A stretch of 64,000 nt of DNA from Amblyornis subalaris. Taxonomy: Eukaryota; Chordata; Aves; Passeriformes; Ptilonorhynchidae. The stretch lies in the NCBI GenBank assembly GCA_018881555.1, contig JACAXG010000002.1, forward strand, positions 19,729,183-19,793,182. The letters run 5' to 3'. The notes below the pieces were generated by a model. It did no database searches. It was not told where the DNA came from and saw only the letters and a list, made by a program, of their open reading frames with translations. The translations under genes and the position numbers were made by a program. The first letter of the stretch is position 1, and the number at the start of each line of letters is the position of its first letter. This document shows, piece by piece, positions 1 through 11,900 of the stretch.

Positions 1-1587
1 TTTTGAATGTATAGCAATGTCTGGCTGTATTTTTTGTGGGTGTATGGAAGGTTGGTTTTCTTTTGTTAACCAAGATATGTGTTTCTNGTTTTCTCTGTCA
101 CTAATTTACACTGTCTTAAAGGCTTAATCTACTTCCTTTGGGTTCCATTAAAACCTGGGTGAGAGCTTGGCTTTTGCAAGAGGCTGTATTAACTAAGGCA
201 TGAACTTCCATCATCCTTAAAGGCCGTTCCATATGTTGTAGATAGTCCTGTTGGCTACGTTTATTCTCACCACCTCTAGCCATCGAATGCAACAGTTAGC
301 AGAAGCTTAGTGTCTTTCTTAGATCTTTCTCTACTTGNTCTAGGAAAATGTGTATCTTCATCCTGTTTGGAATAAATTGCCCTGTGATGTTGCCTTTCTC
401 TTTCCATCCACATAAAGCAAGTCTGTGGTGACTGTGTACTATAGCTCCGTCTGGTAAGAGAGATGAATTTAGGCACAAACAAGTGAGTGCCAGGACAGAT
501 TAGCTGTTGACTTCTTGTAGCCACGAGGGATCCTTATACAGGGCAATTTGCCTTTTTCATGGTTACCCCCTATGTTTGGGCTTTTTTTTTTTTCACTTAA
601 CCAACTTCTGTTATAGTATTTGGTATGCTTATTAGAATTCCAGATTTTTTTTTAACGTACACAATACATTAAAACANTGAAATGCAATCTCTGTGGAATC
701 CCTTTGGATTCCCTATAAATATTTAGCTTCCACTCCAGCTTTCTAGCTATCTTGTTGTTTCTGTCCTATAATAAGATCCTTTAATATAGCTCCCAGANCT
801 GTAGTATAGAACCTTACACCTTATAAAAAGGAAATTTGCAATGGATGTAAGGAAATTATATCAGAAATATCCCTGCAAACAGCTTGCCAGTAAATTAGAG
901 ATAGTGTCAAGGCTGGCATTATGTCAGCACTGGGCAACCACTGCTTTTGGATATTTTTCTAAAGTTCATTTGATTTTTTACATATGCTCTTTCCCCAGAC
1001 CCCAAAGAAATATTTTTGCAATGATCTTAAAAAAACAAAATAAAATCAATGCCAGCCGTTGAGCCCTTAGAAGAAACTTTTAACAACAAGGAATGTAGCA
1101 CATACACACACAATAGAATGAAATNCCCTGACTATAAGAAACAGATTTCTTTAAAGATAAAGGCTGTGTTCAGCAGTAAATAAGACAAAATAGAGCTTTT
1201 ACCACGGGCCAAAAAAAAAGCTTGAAGGGAATGAAAAATTCAGTGTAGTGAATTCTTTCTAGGGGCTAAGTCCTAAAGATGAAGGCAGAAGTTCCAGTAC
1301 TGCCACGTTTGGTTACTACCTGAGGTAGAAATAAGGGAGTATTTAATGTGCATTGCAGTCAGCACTTTCAATAAAACTCCTCTCTGGGGGGTGTCTGCAG
1401 TTAGTGTTTGCATAGATTTCACTCTGTGCAATTTAGTACAAATCTCTACTGCAAACACTGCTGCGTGACAAGGGAGTTGTTCTTGCCACCAGAGACCTTT
1501 TTTAGCAATCAAAATCCAAGCAGACCTCTATCTTGCAAAACCAAACATTCCCAACTTCCAAACTTAAAGAACAGGAGCCCTTCCTCC
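1..1587. other. Unique AT-rich sequence, no gene seen
   Basis: I see no gene, RNA or recognisable transposon here. Open frames on both strands are short (under about 82 codons), overlap each other and lack protein-like composition. There are T runs near 581-591 and 645 and a short CA-rich stretch near 1097. Nothing indicates a promoter or exon. Confidence 0.6.
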
Positions 1588-2060
1588 CAATGCAATAGAA
1601 TCATAGAATGGTTTGGTTTGTAAGGGACATAAGAGATGATCTAGTTCCAATCCCCGCTACGGGCAGGGACACCTTCCACTCGACCAGGGTGCCCAGAGCC
1701 CTATCTAACCTGGCCTTGGACACCGCAGGATTTTTAGGTTGCTAGGACTGCTGACTGACTCACACTTCAATCAATCAAGTGTTGAAAATCCTCAAAGATG
1801 CCAATTTCATTGTTTCNCTGAGTGCCTGTTGTAGTGCTTAGCCACTGTCAGTGCGAAACCTTTCCCTTACTGCAGCCGCTGCTCATCGCTTTTGCTGGGC
1901 ACCTCTAAGTCATCTGACTCTGTCTTCTCTACAACTCTATTTAAGCAGAAAGGCTGCAGTCAGACCACCTGACAGCAGCCTTCTCTCCAGGCTCTAGTGG
2001 ACTCCGTTCCATCAGCCACTGCTTGTACATCCAATCTTCTTAACCATCAGAGGCAGCTTG
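1588..2060 (-). mobile_element. CR1 LINE 3' end, possibly composite
   Basis: The left edge carries AATCATAGAATGGTTTGG, the reverse complement of the CR1 3' terminus. It is followed by the usual complement of the 'GGTCTAGTGGAAGGTGTCCC' and 'CAACCTGGTC' blocks up to about 1730. From about 1780 the text matches a second, more decayed CR1 3' region (GTGCCTGTT..AGTGCTTAGCCAC, AAAGGCTGCAGTCAGACCACC, CTTCTCTCCAGGCTC). This is either one old copy with a diverged joint, or a young 3' fragment abutting an older one. It is non-autonomous and 5' truncated, as most CR1 copies are. Family membership is seen directly; the subfamily is not assigned. Confidence 0.85.
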
Positions 2061-2077
2061 CCTCTTCCTGGGCCGAA

Positions 2078-2230
2078 AAAACAAAACCCAACCCAATCAA
2101 AAAAACCCCAAACCACCCCCAAACCAAAACAACAATAACAGCAACAACACCAAAACCCCAAACAAACGAAAAAACAAACAAAAAAATCCCTTACCAAACC
2201 AACCCCATCTCCCCCAACCTCCAGAAAGCA
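2078..2230. repeat. A/C-rich low-complexity tract
   Basis: About 150 bases made almost only of A and C on the plus strand (runs of CAAAACCCC, ACAACAACA, CCAAAC), with very few T and G. It separates two CR1 copies. It gives rise to a spurious Lys/Thr/Pro/Asn-rich open frame. It may derive from a decayed A-rich or microsatellite tract. Confidence 0.85.
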
Positions 2231-2464
2231 ATCCTAATAAAAAAATTCCACACCGTTTTGCTCACTCTCNCTTAAAGGCAAAATTTTCTAAGACCAAGGG
2301 TTTTGCTTCTCTGTTATATGTGAGAGGATGAGGCTCTGACAGGAATGATTATTTACTTTTTCTCTTTTCTTTTGATAGATAATCAGAAAGACTGAAGTGC
2401 TACCTTCATCTACTTCTCAATCATCTTCTTGAGATGATCTTTTCTCTTGAGCTACCACTGCAGA

Positions 2465-3500
2465 GAAAGGCTCAGAGGAACTTCAAGGTGTCGAGTCATC
2501 CCCCCTGCTGACTTAATGAAACAGCATCCACTGTACCACTGACACTTCTATAACCCAGATTTGCCTAATGTGTTTCTGAAGATTTCCGAGGATGTTGACT
2601 CCAGAATTTTGCAGCACTTCATTAATTTTTACTGTCAGAAATAATTTTCTGGTGTGCAATATGGATTTTTCTCATTGAAATTTTATCCTCTTACATCTTG
2701 TTTCCTCCAACATGGGTGCAAAGAACACATTTGTCTCTTCTAAACAGCAGTCTTGTATGTGTGCACGCTGTTCTCATGTTCCTTCTCAGTCTTTTCTGCT
2801 ATGGATGAACAGGTCAAATACCCTCTTTTCTTCCTCACAGATTACGTTCCAGACCTCGTTCAGTCATCAGTCTCCTGGGGACTCTTGCCCACCAGCTGGA
2901 AGTTTTTTTTACAAGCAGCACTCCATGCAGTACTCCAGCTGAAGTTTAGCTGGTGCCGTGTAGGATGAGGAGATGATCCTGCCAGTGCTGCAGACTGATT
3001 TTCTATTTATTCACCTCAGTGTGATGCTTCTCTTTTTTTTGCAGTAGCGTGATGTTGTTGACTCATGTTCAGCTTGTGATCCATAGGAACTGCCAGCTCC
3101 TTTTTTTCAGAGTTGNTTAGTCATCTGCCATCCAGCACCTGTGCAGCTGACAGTCCTTACCTAACTACAGTAAATTCTGCATGTCTCCTTTGAATAATAT
3201 ATTTCTATTGGACTGTGCCTCTGATTTATCATGACTGGTTTGAATTCTGTATCAATCTTTCAATGTATTCCCATATCTGTAAATGTGATAAGCCCAGAGC
3301 AATCATGACAATACTGTGTTGCAGTGGACTCTGGGAATACCTTGCAGGACTATGTGTGATATGCAGCTCCATCACGATAAAAGCTGCATCTAACTCCTTT
3401 GGTATGGTTTGCCAGCCCATTCTACATCCCTGGGTAGCAGTTTCATGTAGTTCATATTTATCTAGGGTGAGAGTGATAATCCCACAATCTGAAAAAAGTA
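2465..3500 (-). mobile_element. Ancient long CR1 LINE, ORF2 C-terminal part and 3' region
   Basis: Read on the minus strand this follows old CR1 consensus blocks in order. From the 3' end these are: the body with TTTGCCTAATG, AGATTTCCGAGGATG and ACTCCAG (2560-2612); GCAGCACTTCATTAA (2618-2632); CTCATGTTCC..CTCAGTCTT (2773-2795); ACAGTACTCCAGCTG-like text with GGTGCCGTGTAG (2930-2966); TGTTGACTCATGTTCAGC and TTGTGATCCA (3055-3083); ATCTGTAAATGTGATAAGC (3275-3293); and GGTATGGTTTGCCAGCC with TAGCAGTTTCATGTAGTTC (3400-3453). The last blocks lie in the reverse-transcriptase frame, where the minus strand still reads DKYELHETATQG, a decayed form of the CR1 'KYGLDGTT' stretch. Stops and indels make it a dead copy. 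It is clearly older than the CR1 copies near 15, 21 and 58 kb. Confidence 0.75.
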
Positions 3501-4719
3501 CCAGCGTCATAGAAGCTGTTATTGTCCACACACAGTGGCAGGAGTTTCACTAAAGAAACAAAACCACCTGTATTAAGTTATACCCTGGTAAAAATGGCAA
3601 ATAGTTTTAGACTGTAGAAGACTCCAGGCATTGAGGTACCAAGGCATAGTGAAGAAATATTAGAAAGAATTATTAAAATAAAATAGCTTTAAAATTATCA
3701 CTCATTCTAACACATGCTGAAACAACTTTCCTTAATCTTTGCTGGCCTGATGCAAAAATAAGATTGAGGTCTGGTAGAACCAAGCAGAGTGGGTAATGTG
3801 GGTAAGAAAATTTTGTTTTTCCAGTAGGAATTCTTCTGCTTTGTATATCCTGACAACGTTCAGTTATAGAAAAATACCATGAAGAAGATAAAAAACAGGT
3901 GGGACTACAAAACGTTATGGAATAGATCCATGCTGGTATGTATGGAGAGGTTACAGGACCTGGATGGAAAGCAGGCCTGGCTTTTAGATGAAAAGATCTT
4001 ATATCATTTTTGGAAAAAGGAGACCTACAATGTAAAGCACCAAGGTACCACTGGATTATACCTGTTTTACAGAGAGAAGAATGTGATGCCATGACTCGTC
4101 CTATTGAAGTTGGCAAGAGTGTGGTAGGGGTGCCAAAATTCCCAAGGTTTCCATGACAAGTCTCCTATTTCCTTCCCAAAGTCCTGCACTGTGCTGAGTC
4201 TATGTCTTTTCTCACTCTGCAATTGCCATGTAACACTTTGTGGTCTGCTCTTATCACTTCAAAAGGCCAGCTGCTCCCTCAGATTATCAACTAGCTTTTT
4301 CTCTATAAATAGAATGTAGCTACTGTCCCGGGGAGATTCTGAGCTGGAATATATGCAAATATATTTGACAGGTTTTCTGAGGCTCACTCTTGGGGGTTAA
4401 CATAAATTTTCAGATAGGATAGAAGTCAGCAACACATCCAAATGTTCTTAAAGCATTTTATGACACTGAAGATTGTTCTAGTTTATTTATATATGCTGTC
4501 ACTCATTACTGTGCTAATACAGATCAAATCTTTATTTTCAAAAAGAAAGAATATGGACAGTCTCCTTCGCCATGCAAAACTTGGGACCTTTAGTGGCCAC
4601 ATATTCCTTTAGTACTCATTTGTGCCTTGGTTTGGATCTGTTCCCCATGCCCTTATGCAATCCCTTCCTCAAGCACAACGAGAATGACATGCAGTGACAG
4701 TTTTGTTTCAAGCTCCNTA
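3501..4719. other. Unique sequence, no gene seen
   Basis: No recognisable repeat or gene. A minus-strand frame of 147 codons (3673-4116) overlaps a 71-codon plus-strand frame. Neither resembles a known family, and no splice-flanked conserved-looking core is visible. I treat both as chance. Confidence 0.5.
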
Positions 4720-5060
4720 TCTTCCAGGCTCGAGTTTCGTCTGGCAGTGTGAGTAGAGACACAGCAGATGGCAGTGCACGACACCGATTACCTCTGCTGC
4801 ACATTCCTGNTCCCGGCGGCAATGGTCCAGAGCCCGTGAGATTACACCGCAGGGCACCCCCAGCTCCCTGGCTCCATGTGGAGGAAAGGAGGACACTTCT
4901 GTGAACCAGTGCACTCTGAGACATCACTTTTGATCGGTGGATCAAGAGTGCTGGCTCAGCAAAAAATCTGCCCCCAGATTTAAGCAGCTTTACGGCTGGC
5001 GGGAGACTCTGAAGGCCTCCTACGTACAGACAGACTGCANCTTTCAGTGGAAGCCGGTCC
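4720..5060. other. CpG-enriched patch in CpG-poor surroundings
   Basis: I count about 13 CpG dinucleotides in roughly 340 bases, clustered at 4730-4860 (CTCGAG, TTTCGT, CACGACACCG, CCCGGCGGC, GCCCGTG, CACCGC) and 4930-5055 (ATCGG, TACGG, GGCGGG, CTACGTAC, GCCGG). Flanking kilobases hold only a few. It is too small for a classical CpG island and has no TATA or initiator that I can defend. It could be an enhancer, a small orphan promoter, or a younger insertion that has not yet lost its CpGs. A 161-codon minus-strand frame crosses it but is not recognisable. Confidence 0.35.
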
Positions 5061-5511
5061 CAGCATATTTTTATTTTCATCCATNTTTTTATCTTCCACA
5101 ATGTGAATCATGTTCTTAATTGCTTTNCTGCCTCAAAATCTAGGCAATTTGCATGTCAAATTAATTTTTTTCTATTTATCCTTATAGTTCTGTTTTTGAG
5201 TGAATGTTAGAGTGCTCAATCTTGGTGCTTTGGGACATTTGAACTAATATCTGGCACAGAAATAATGATGACGTTAAATGAAAATTCCCTCACCAGGTCC
5301 TGATGTGTTTTATCAATTTGATCTGGTGCAAGGGACCATCTGAAATAGGAGAAAAAGGAAGATGAAGGGGAAAGGGAGGAAACAGGACTTTCCTGAATGC
5401 ACAGGAAACTTAACACAGGACTGCTTTAATAACAATGACTGTCAAAACAAGGAAGAAAAATCTCCAAATTAGAGATTTTTTTAACTGAAATATTCAATTA
5501 TGGAGCTTTTA
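5061..5511. other. Unique sequence, no gene seen
   Basis: AT-rich, no recognised repeat, exon or regulatory cluster before the CR1 copy that begins near 5512. Confidence 0.5.
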
Positions 5512-5945
5512 GGGAGAGCCCAGTGGAGTGTCACTAAAATAATGAAGGAGTTGGATCACCTCTCCTGTGAGAAGAAACTGTGAGAGCTGGGACTGTTCAG
5601 CCTGGAGAAGACTCAGGGGAACATTACCAATGTAAATAAATACCTAAAGGAACGGTACAAAGAGGACAGAGCCAGGCTCTTTTCAGTGGTGCTCAGGGGC
5701 AACGGGCCAGGCAATGGGCACAAGCTGGAACACAGGAGATTCCCTTGGAACATCAGGAAACGCTTTTCCAGTGTGAGGGTGACTCAGCCCTGTTGAAAGT
5801 TGTGGAGTCTTCATCCCTGGAGATCTTCAAAGCTGACTGGACACGGTAATGGGCAATCAGCTCTAGGTGGCCCTGCTTGAGCAGGGTGGTTGGACCAGAT
5901 GACCTCCAGGGGTCCCTTCCAACTCAACCATTTTGTGATCCTGTG
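5512..5945 (+). mobile_element. CR1 LINE 3' fragment
   Basis: A plus-strand, 5' truncated CR1. The blocks appear in consensus order: CACCTCTCCTGTGAG, CTGTTCAGCCTGGAGAAGA, CTCTTTTCAGTGGTGC, CAATGGGCACAAGCTGGAAC, CCCTGGAGATCTTCAAA, CCTGCTTGAGCAGGGTGG, TTGGACCAGATGACCTCCAG, and the tail TTTTGTGATCCTGTGA. It covers the last coding stretch of ORF2 and the 3' UTR. In-frame stops show it is dead. The tail at 5930-5945 fixes the right edge; the left edge is approximate. Confidence 0.92.
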
Positions 5946-8900
5946 AACCTAAAGGGATGCTAAATCCTGAACTTTTGGAGTTACTAGCTGTAGTTATGGC
6001 GTGTGATAACAGTGTCAGATAACTCACTGAAAACTGCTTGGAGCATTATTAGATAAAAACAACATCTGAAGTTAAAATTGGAAAACTAGTGGTAGCCAAT
6101 GCCCAAACATGGTCTCAATATTCAAATTCCAGGGGATTTCCTGAATCTGCTAAGTTCCTACCCTAGTGCTACTTTTCAAAGTACCTCAGCAAATCTCCCA
6201 TGTGCTTTTTTTTCAGAATGACATATTTGAAATGGCTCATGAAGTGACAGAAGTGCTAGGATAGTACAAGAAGTTGTCTCTTCTGTTTATTACCAATTTT
6301 GCACCTGGGCAAGTAACAGCCAGGTAACATCATCCTTGCATCACCTGGAATTCAAATGAAGGAATGATCTTGTTATCTTTGTTTTGATTGAATTTTCCCT
6401 GCCTTCAACTAAGAGAAAGACATTTTCTCAATATGGCAGTTCTAATTACCAAAAATTGAAAATTCTAAAATATGGAAAAAAATCTAATTACCAAATGTAT
6501 GAAAAAAAAGTGTTTCTTTTCAATAAACTGAGATGCTGACAGAATCTATTTAAGAAAATAAAAAAAATCTGAAAGTGTCATTAATCTTCTTGGAAGAGTC
6601 ANATTTTTTTCAAGCAAAGACATCGATATGTAGAAACTTGCAGTAATAGCAATTGTTTTTGTTGGCTCTCTTATTCAGCATGGATTGTTTGCCCTCTATC
6701 CCGAACAATTTTGGACAAGAAGGTGTAGAAAAATATTTTGATTCTTTCTATTACAAGACAAGAAGGACAAGAAAATTCATTTAGGATCTGCTTCTTAAAC
6801 CATATGCTCTCTTGCAGGAGTGACTAAATAGGAGAAAAAGTCTGCTTTCAAATAGGTCTCTGCAGGGATCAGTGATTGGGAATTAGGTCAGGAATAGCTC
6901 CAGCAAGAGCTGCATGCATCAAAGGCTTACACTATGCTGCTCGAGGTGTTGTTGAGACAACATTCCTGGGGGACAAATGTCCATAACATGACTGTCCACT
7001 TAGAGAGAGACTCTGACTTTCACCTCAGAAAGGCCAAAAGATTAATGAGCAAAAAGACTATATTTTTTTCTTTTTCCCTAGATGCCTTTCCTCCAAGAGA
7101 GGCTTGGATGCTCAGAAATGTCAAAAGCACTGTGGGGTCACTTGCACATCTGTGAACTGGAGAAGCAGCTCATCAGTCAGAGTAGCTGATTTGGGAAACA
7201 AGAATACTGCAGTTAATGCCTGTTTCAAATTCTCTTTATAGAGTTAGCTTAGGATTTTATAATGTATAGCATTAGCACTTCAGAGACCCTCATTTTTTTT
7301 GGAAACTAAGGGCAAATTGTGACTCTAATCTTTCTACTGCTTGTTTCAGAAGAAGAACAACTATTAAACAAAACACCTAATTTTGGTAGTCCTCATATTA
7401 CCAATAGCCACCATCCTTGTGAATTTTCCAGAACAGATGATCACTAGTTCTCATGCTTAAGGAACAAAACAGTATCAGTGAGACATCTCTGCAAAGTCAC
7501 AAGATTATCCCACTTAGACTTTCAATGAGGTTGGACTTCATCTGACACAGTTTAATGCCCCGACAACACTTCTGCAAGCTTTGAAACNGGGTGTGCTCCT
7601 TTTGCCAGTAAGAGGGGCTGCTTTCTTAGGCTCCTTTGGAAACATGGTAACCAGAAGAAAAGACATGGACTGATAGTGCCACAAAACTGGATATCTTATA
7701 GTGAGAGAAACTGAACTNCTGTGAGCCTGAAACCTTGCAGTGCAGCTGAGGGACAGTAGGAAATGCAAAATTTTCTCCCACTTAGCTGAGCTGCTACATT
7801 TTCCTTTCTGCCCTGTTTCTCTTCCAATTCAGTTTGTGTTGAGTTTGCTGCTCTGTGACCTCCAGGCCAGATAAATTCTTTCAGAATCTCATTTTTCCAC
7901 TGTNGCCCTCACAGAAAGCTGTGATTTTTCCTTCCAAACTGAGCCAAGGATTATGTGAAATTCCCTGGTTTTCCTGGAACATGCTGCTATTGGTTACTAT
8001 TTGTCTACTAACAGTTTGCTCCTGGACTCTGGGGACTGGTTAATTATTACAACAAATAGTCATTCTGGAGAAAAGCAAATAAAAAGGGAAAGTGAAGCTC
8101 CCACCTCTGTTGATTTACTGTTAAGCCAGAAGAGTGGATTGGCTAGCCTGCTTACGTTACCTCTCCAAGAAAGTCTTGCCTGGTCCTACTGCATAGCACA
8201 TGGATAGGTTTAAAAAAGTAAATAGAGNGGGTTATTTTGTGCCAAAAGGGACCCGAATTGGCAGGTTTGACCCACCATTTATTACAGTTCCTTCTTCCGC
8301 TGACCTATTTTCAAGCCCTGTGCCTTTTTGATTTCATGCTTTTACCCTGCTTTTGCCTTTGTGTGAGTTTTGAGGGTCCACTCGCAGGAGAAGAGGGGTG
8401 TCAACTATTCACCCGTTTACATATCAGATTTGACTTCTTTTTTCTTTAGACTAAGTAATTACAACTTAAATCACTGTTATAGTAGTGTGTGTCTGTAGTT
8501 TTTCAATCTTGACTATATATTTCNTGAGCAAGGGCATCCAAAACTGAACAGATGTTTCTTCCACAATCAAATTCATTCATATCAGGCATTTGGAGAGTAT
8601 TGCTGAAATATTCATGAGCCTTAAGAGATAACAATGCATGAATACTAATGAATAGTAAGTTGTATGGTGCTTTATACAATGACACAATAAAACAAGTCCA
8701 AACGAAACCATTTTACAATTAAACATTTCCTCGGCTGCATAGACTTAGGTGAATATTTCACATGTATTTTTTCTTTAATATTCACAATAAACAGAGAAAA
8801 AGGCACTGCAGAAAACTGCATTTCAGTTTACAATTTGCCAATGTATTTCATGTCTTGAATCAAGGAGTCCATAAGAGNATGTTTACTAGCCTCATCACTA

Positions 8901-11900
8901 TGGCTATTCCTAAATGGATATCTGTGGAATATATTTAAGGCTAATTAGAAATATTTCAGTTTATTTTCTTTAATTGTAATTGAAGATGATAAACCAACTT
9001 ATCCTGCATGCAGACAATCACTACCAGCTAGGGCTGGAAACCGTGGTTTTGACATGGAAATTTCTAATATTAATTGTCATTTTTCAGTCTTGACATTTTT
9101 ATCAAAACCAGAACTTTTTGATAACATTTCGCCCCTTACTAATTCGATGTCAAACAAACAATGACTATTTTGACCATCTCAACTGGCAAGCTGCTGAATA
9201 TGAAAACAGACAGCAAATACTTTCACAATTTGGAAACAGTAGGTTTGCGGTGGGCTCAGGTTTTACTGTTGTTGAAACTGGCCATTGGGATGTAACTATA
9301 ATCACTTCAGTTTTGTAGTCCATCCTCACTGAACACCTCCCAAAGTGGAGCGCAGTGGACTGAGCCTGGAGGTAAGGGGTCTGACAGCCCAGCTCACTGG
9401 CCGCCAACAGGTGCTCTTTGAGGTCTCTGTAGACTTGTGCCTTTGGCCTGATGACAGGACAATCTAGCACCACTGGAACACAGAGTGGTGCCACCAGAGA
9501 GGATGTTGCTGTCTTCTGCTTTCAAGTCTTTCTGGTGCCATTTTGCTTTCCACTGAGAATGGCTGCATTATGCAAATGCTGCATTTTCAGCCCCGAGTAT
9601 TCTGCATTCCCCTGTGCTAACGAAGGAGCTGCTTTAGCCCAGTGCACTGAGAGGAGAATATCCCCTCAAATACTCTATAACTTGTCCCATTTTACACAGT
9701 TTTTAAATTACAAATTACATTATTCCACCTCCCTGCTGCCAGTGTTTAAAGCCTCGTTACCATGGAATTTCAGATGAAATAGAAATAATGATACTGAGAG
9801 ACGTTTACTGACAACCTCGGCAACTGATGAGTTCCAGTGCTTATCAAGACAGCCCCTCTCACAAACGTGATCAAATGTTGAAAACACTGGCATTTCACAA
9901 GCATGTGTCACCAGGAGATGAGAAATCTTAAATGTTTTTTTTAGGGAGGGCTCAGGTAGTCAAAATATAATAAATGATAAAATCTGTGATTTATAACAAA
10001 ATGGCTAATTCAGAACAATGATTTTGTTGTGTTTTTGTCAGGGAAATCACGTAAGATCATGTAAGGGAGGATGTAATGCACAAACCAAATGGAAGGTAAC
10101 TATGAAAGGAACGGTTGGCTGTTGTTCTGGTAATTGTGCCTGGTATCAATCTGTTTAATTGTCACACGAGATTGTTGGCAGGAGAGCACATACACCTGAC
10201 AACAAAAGTGGTGGGGTTCCTACCGGTTATTTTAGCCCCTGGAGTTTCTCTGTGCTTTACTGTCAAACAGGGACAAGTCTTGCAGGGTTGGTACCCATGC
10301 AACCAGCCTTAGTGGNGACTTGGAGAGAGGTAATTGTGATGATGGAATTTCCTGAACACAAGCTCCACAAATATAATGTATTTGGGCGATTTTTGCCCTT
10401 TGTGGTAATGTCTTAGAATTTGGACAAAATAACAAGTGTTTCCATCAGTACCTGTATTTTCTGAAATATTGACTTCTCTTGTCAGTTATATATTTATCAT
10501 TCANTGGAGTATTAAAAAGGAAGAATTATTCTGAATGAATCAAAATAATACTAATTACTTTCACTTATTTGTTTACTTCCATATATTCAGCCAAAGGAAT
10601 TGATAGAGTGATGTTTATTATCTTTACATCTATACCAGGGTTTGACTAAATTTGTTACTGTGTAAATAATTTTGTATATAGCTTAGAGAATCTTATAGCT
10701 ATAGAGAATCTTATTTACCAGGACAGCCTTCAAAAGCTTCACAGAAAAAGGTTTGGAGTTGTATATTTTGCAAATTACACTGCAGTAAACCNTAATAGGA
10801 GCATTAATAAGGTTTGAACTTTGTTCTTACCATGTATTTCCNAGATTTTTATGTCTCTTGATTTATGACAACTTCCACATTTCATTGCCTTTTCCTCGAT
10901 ATTTCTTGGCTTCACTTCTACATTTTAATAGAGGTGTCTTCTCGAAGTGAAATTTATTGGAAGAGCTTGATTTCATTTTTCCTGTGGCTCTGAAGTGTCT
11001 AGGTGTGTTTTTCATTTCTGTCACCTATCCTGATGAAATGTATAACCTGCTTGAACCATATGTAGCTGTCTGGGATGCCTCAGAAGGTGGAGAGGAAAGG
11101 AAGAAGCAGACAAAAAAATCAAAACCTTTAAAATGTTATTTTATCTTTAAAAATCTGCAGTCTCTTTCTCCTCAGGATGAACATCAGCCCTTAGAGCTAT
11201 ATATTCATTTATAAATGTAGAACCAGGCAGGACATGACTTTTTGCAGTGTGTGGTTCATAGATTTTCACTCAAAATGTTACTTGGAAACAAGAGCAAGAG
11301 NTGCCCATTCAGAAAAACACATGTTCCTGACTTAAGGAGTTGAAGGGCTGGAAAATTTATCACATTCTCTTCAAGGTAGTTAAAAGAGTTGCTTGGATTT
11401 ACTGTCAGTGCTCCCAAAAATGCAAGCTTACTGCCTCAATAAATTTCGTTTTGAGGACAGGAATGGTGGCTCCTTTAACCAGCNCATCTGAGATATTAAT
11501 AGTCATCTTCTGGTGCTCCAGAACTGGTCAGGAGATTGCATCTAGACCATGTGGCTCCAGCACTCCTCACCTTACCCTACTGGCCTGGTGGTCTGAACTC
11601 GGGGGTAGGGCTGGGATAGCTTCTTTGCGATCCAGGTGTCCCAGTTCCTGCTGTGGAAGCAGTTTAGGGAGATAGCAAAANAGGAAAAAGGATTGATCTC
11701 TGCCTGTATCATTCCTGTTCCTATGGTCATCATGTGGTTAGGGTGTGCACCTCAGCCTGGATCCACTCTCCAGCTTGCAGGTTTGGATACAGCATCAGAG
11801 AGAACGTCTTTCTAGACAATTGGCTGGGCTGCAATCACCTTCCTTGGATATACACCAGTTAACATCTAGTGTAGAACTGTTCACTTATAGAATTCCATTT

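Noticed and set aside
1997..2275. 92-codon Lys/Thr/Pro/Asn-rich frame
   Set aside because: Produced by the A/C-rich low-complexity tract between two CR1 copies.
3673..4116. 147-codon minus-strand frame
   Set aside because: No recognisable motif, low-quality composition and a competing plus-strand frame; consistent with chance.
4616..5101. 161-codon minus-strand frame
   Set aside because: It contains several unresolved residues, overlaps open frames on both strands, has no recognisable domain and sits in the CpG-rich patch, where stops are rarer by composition.
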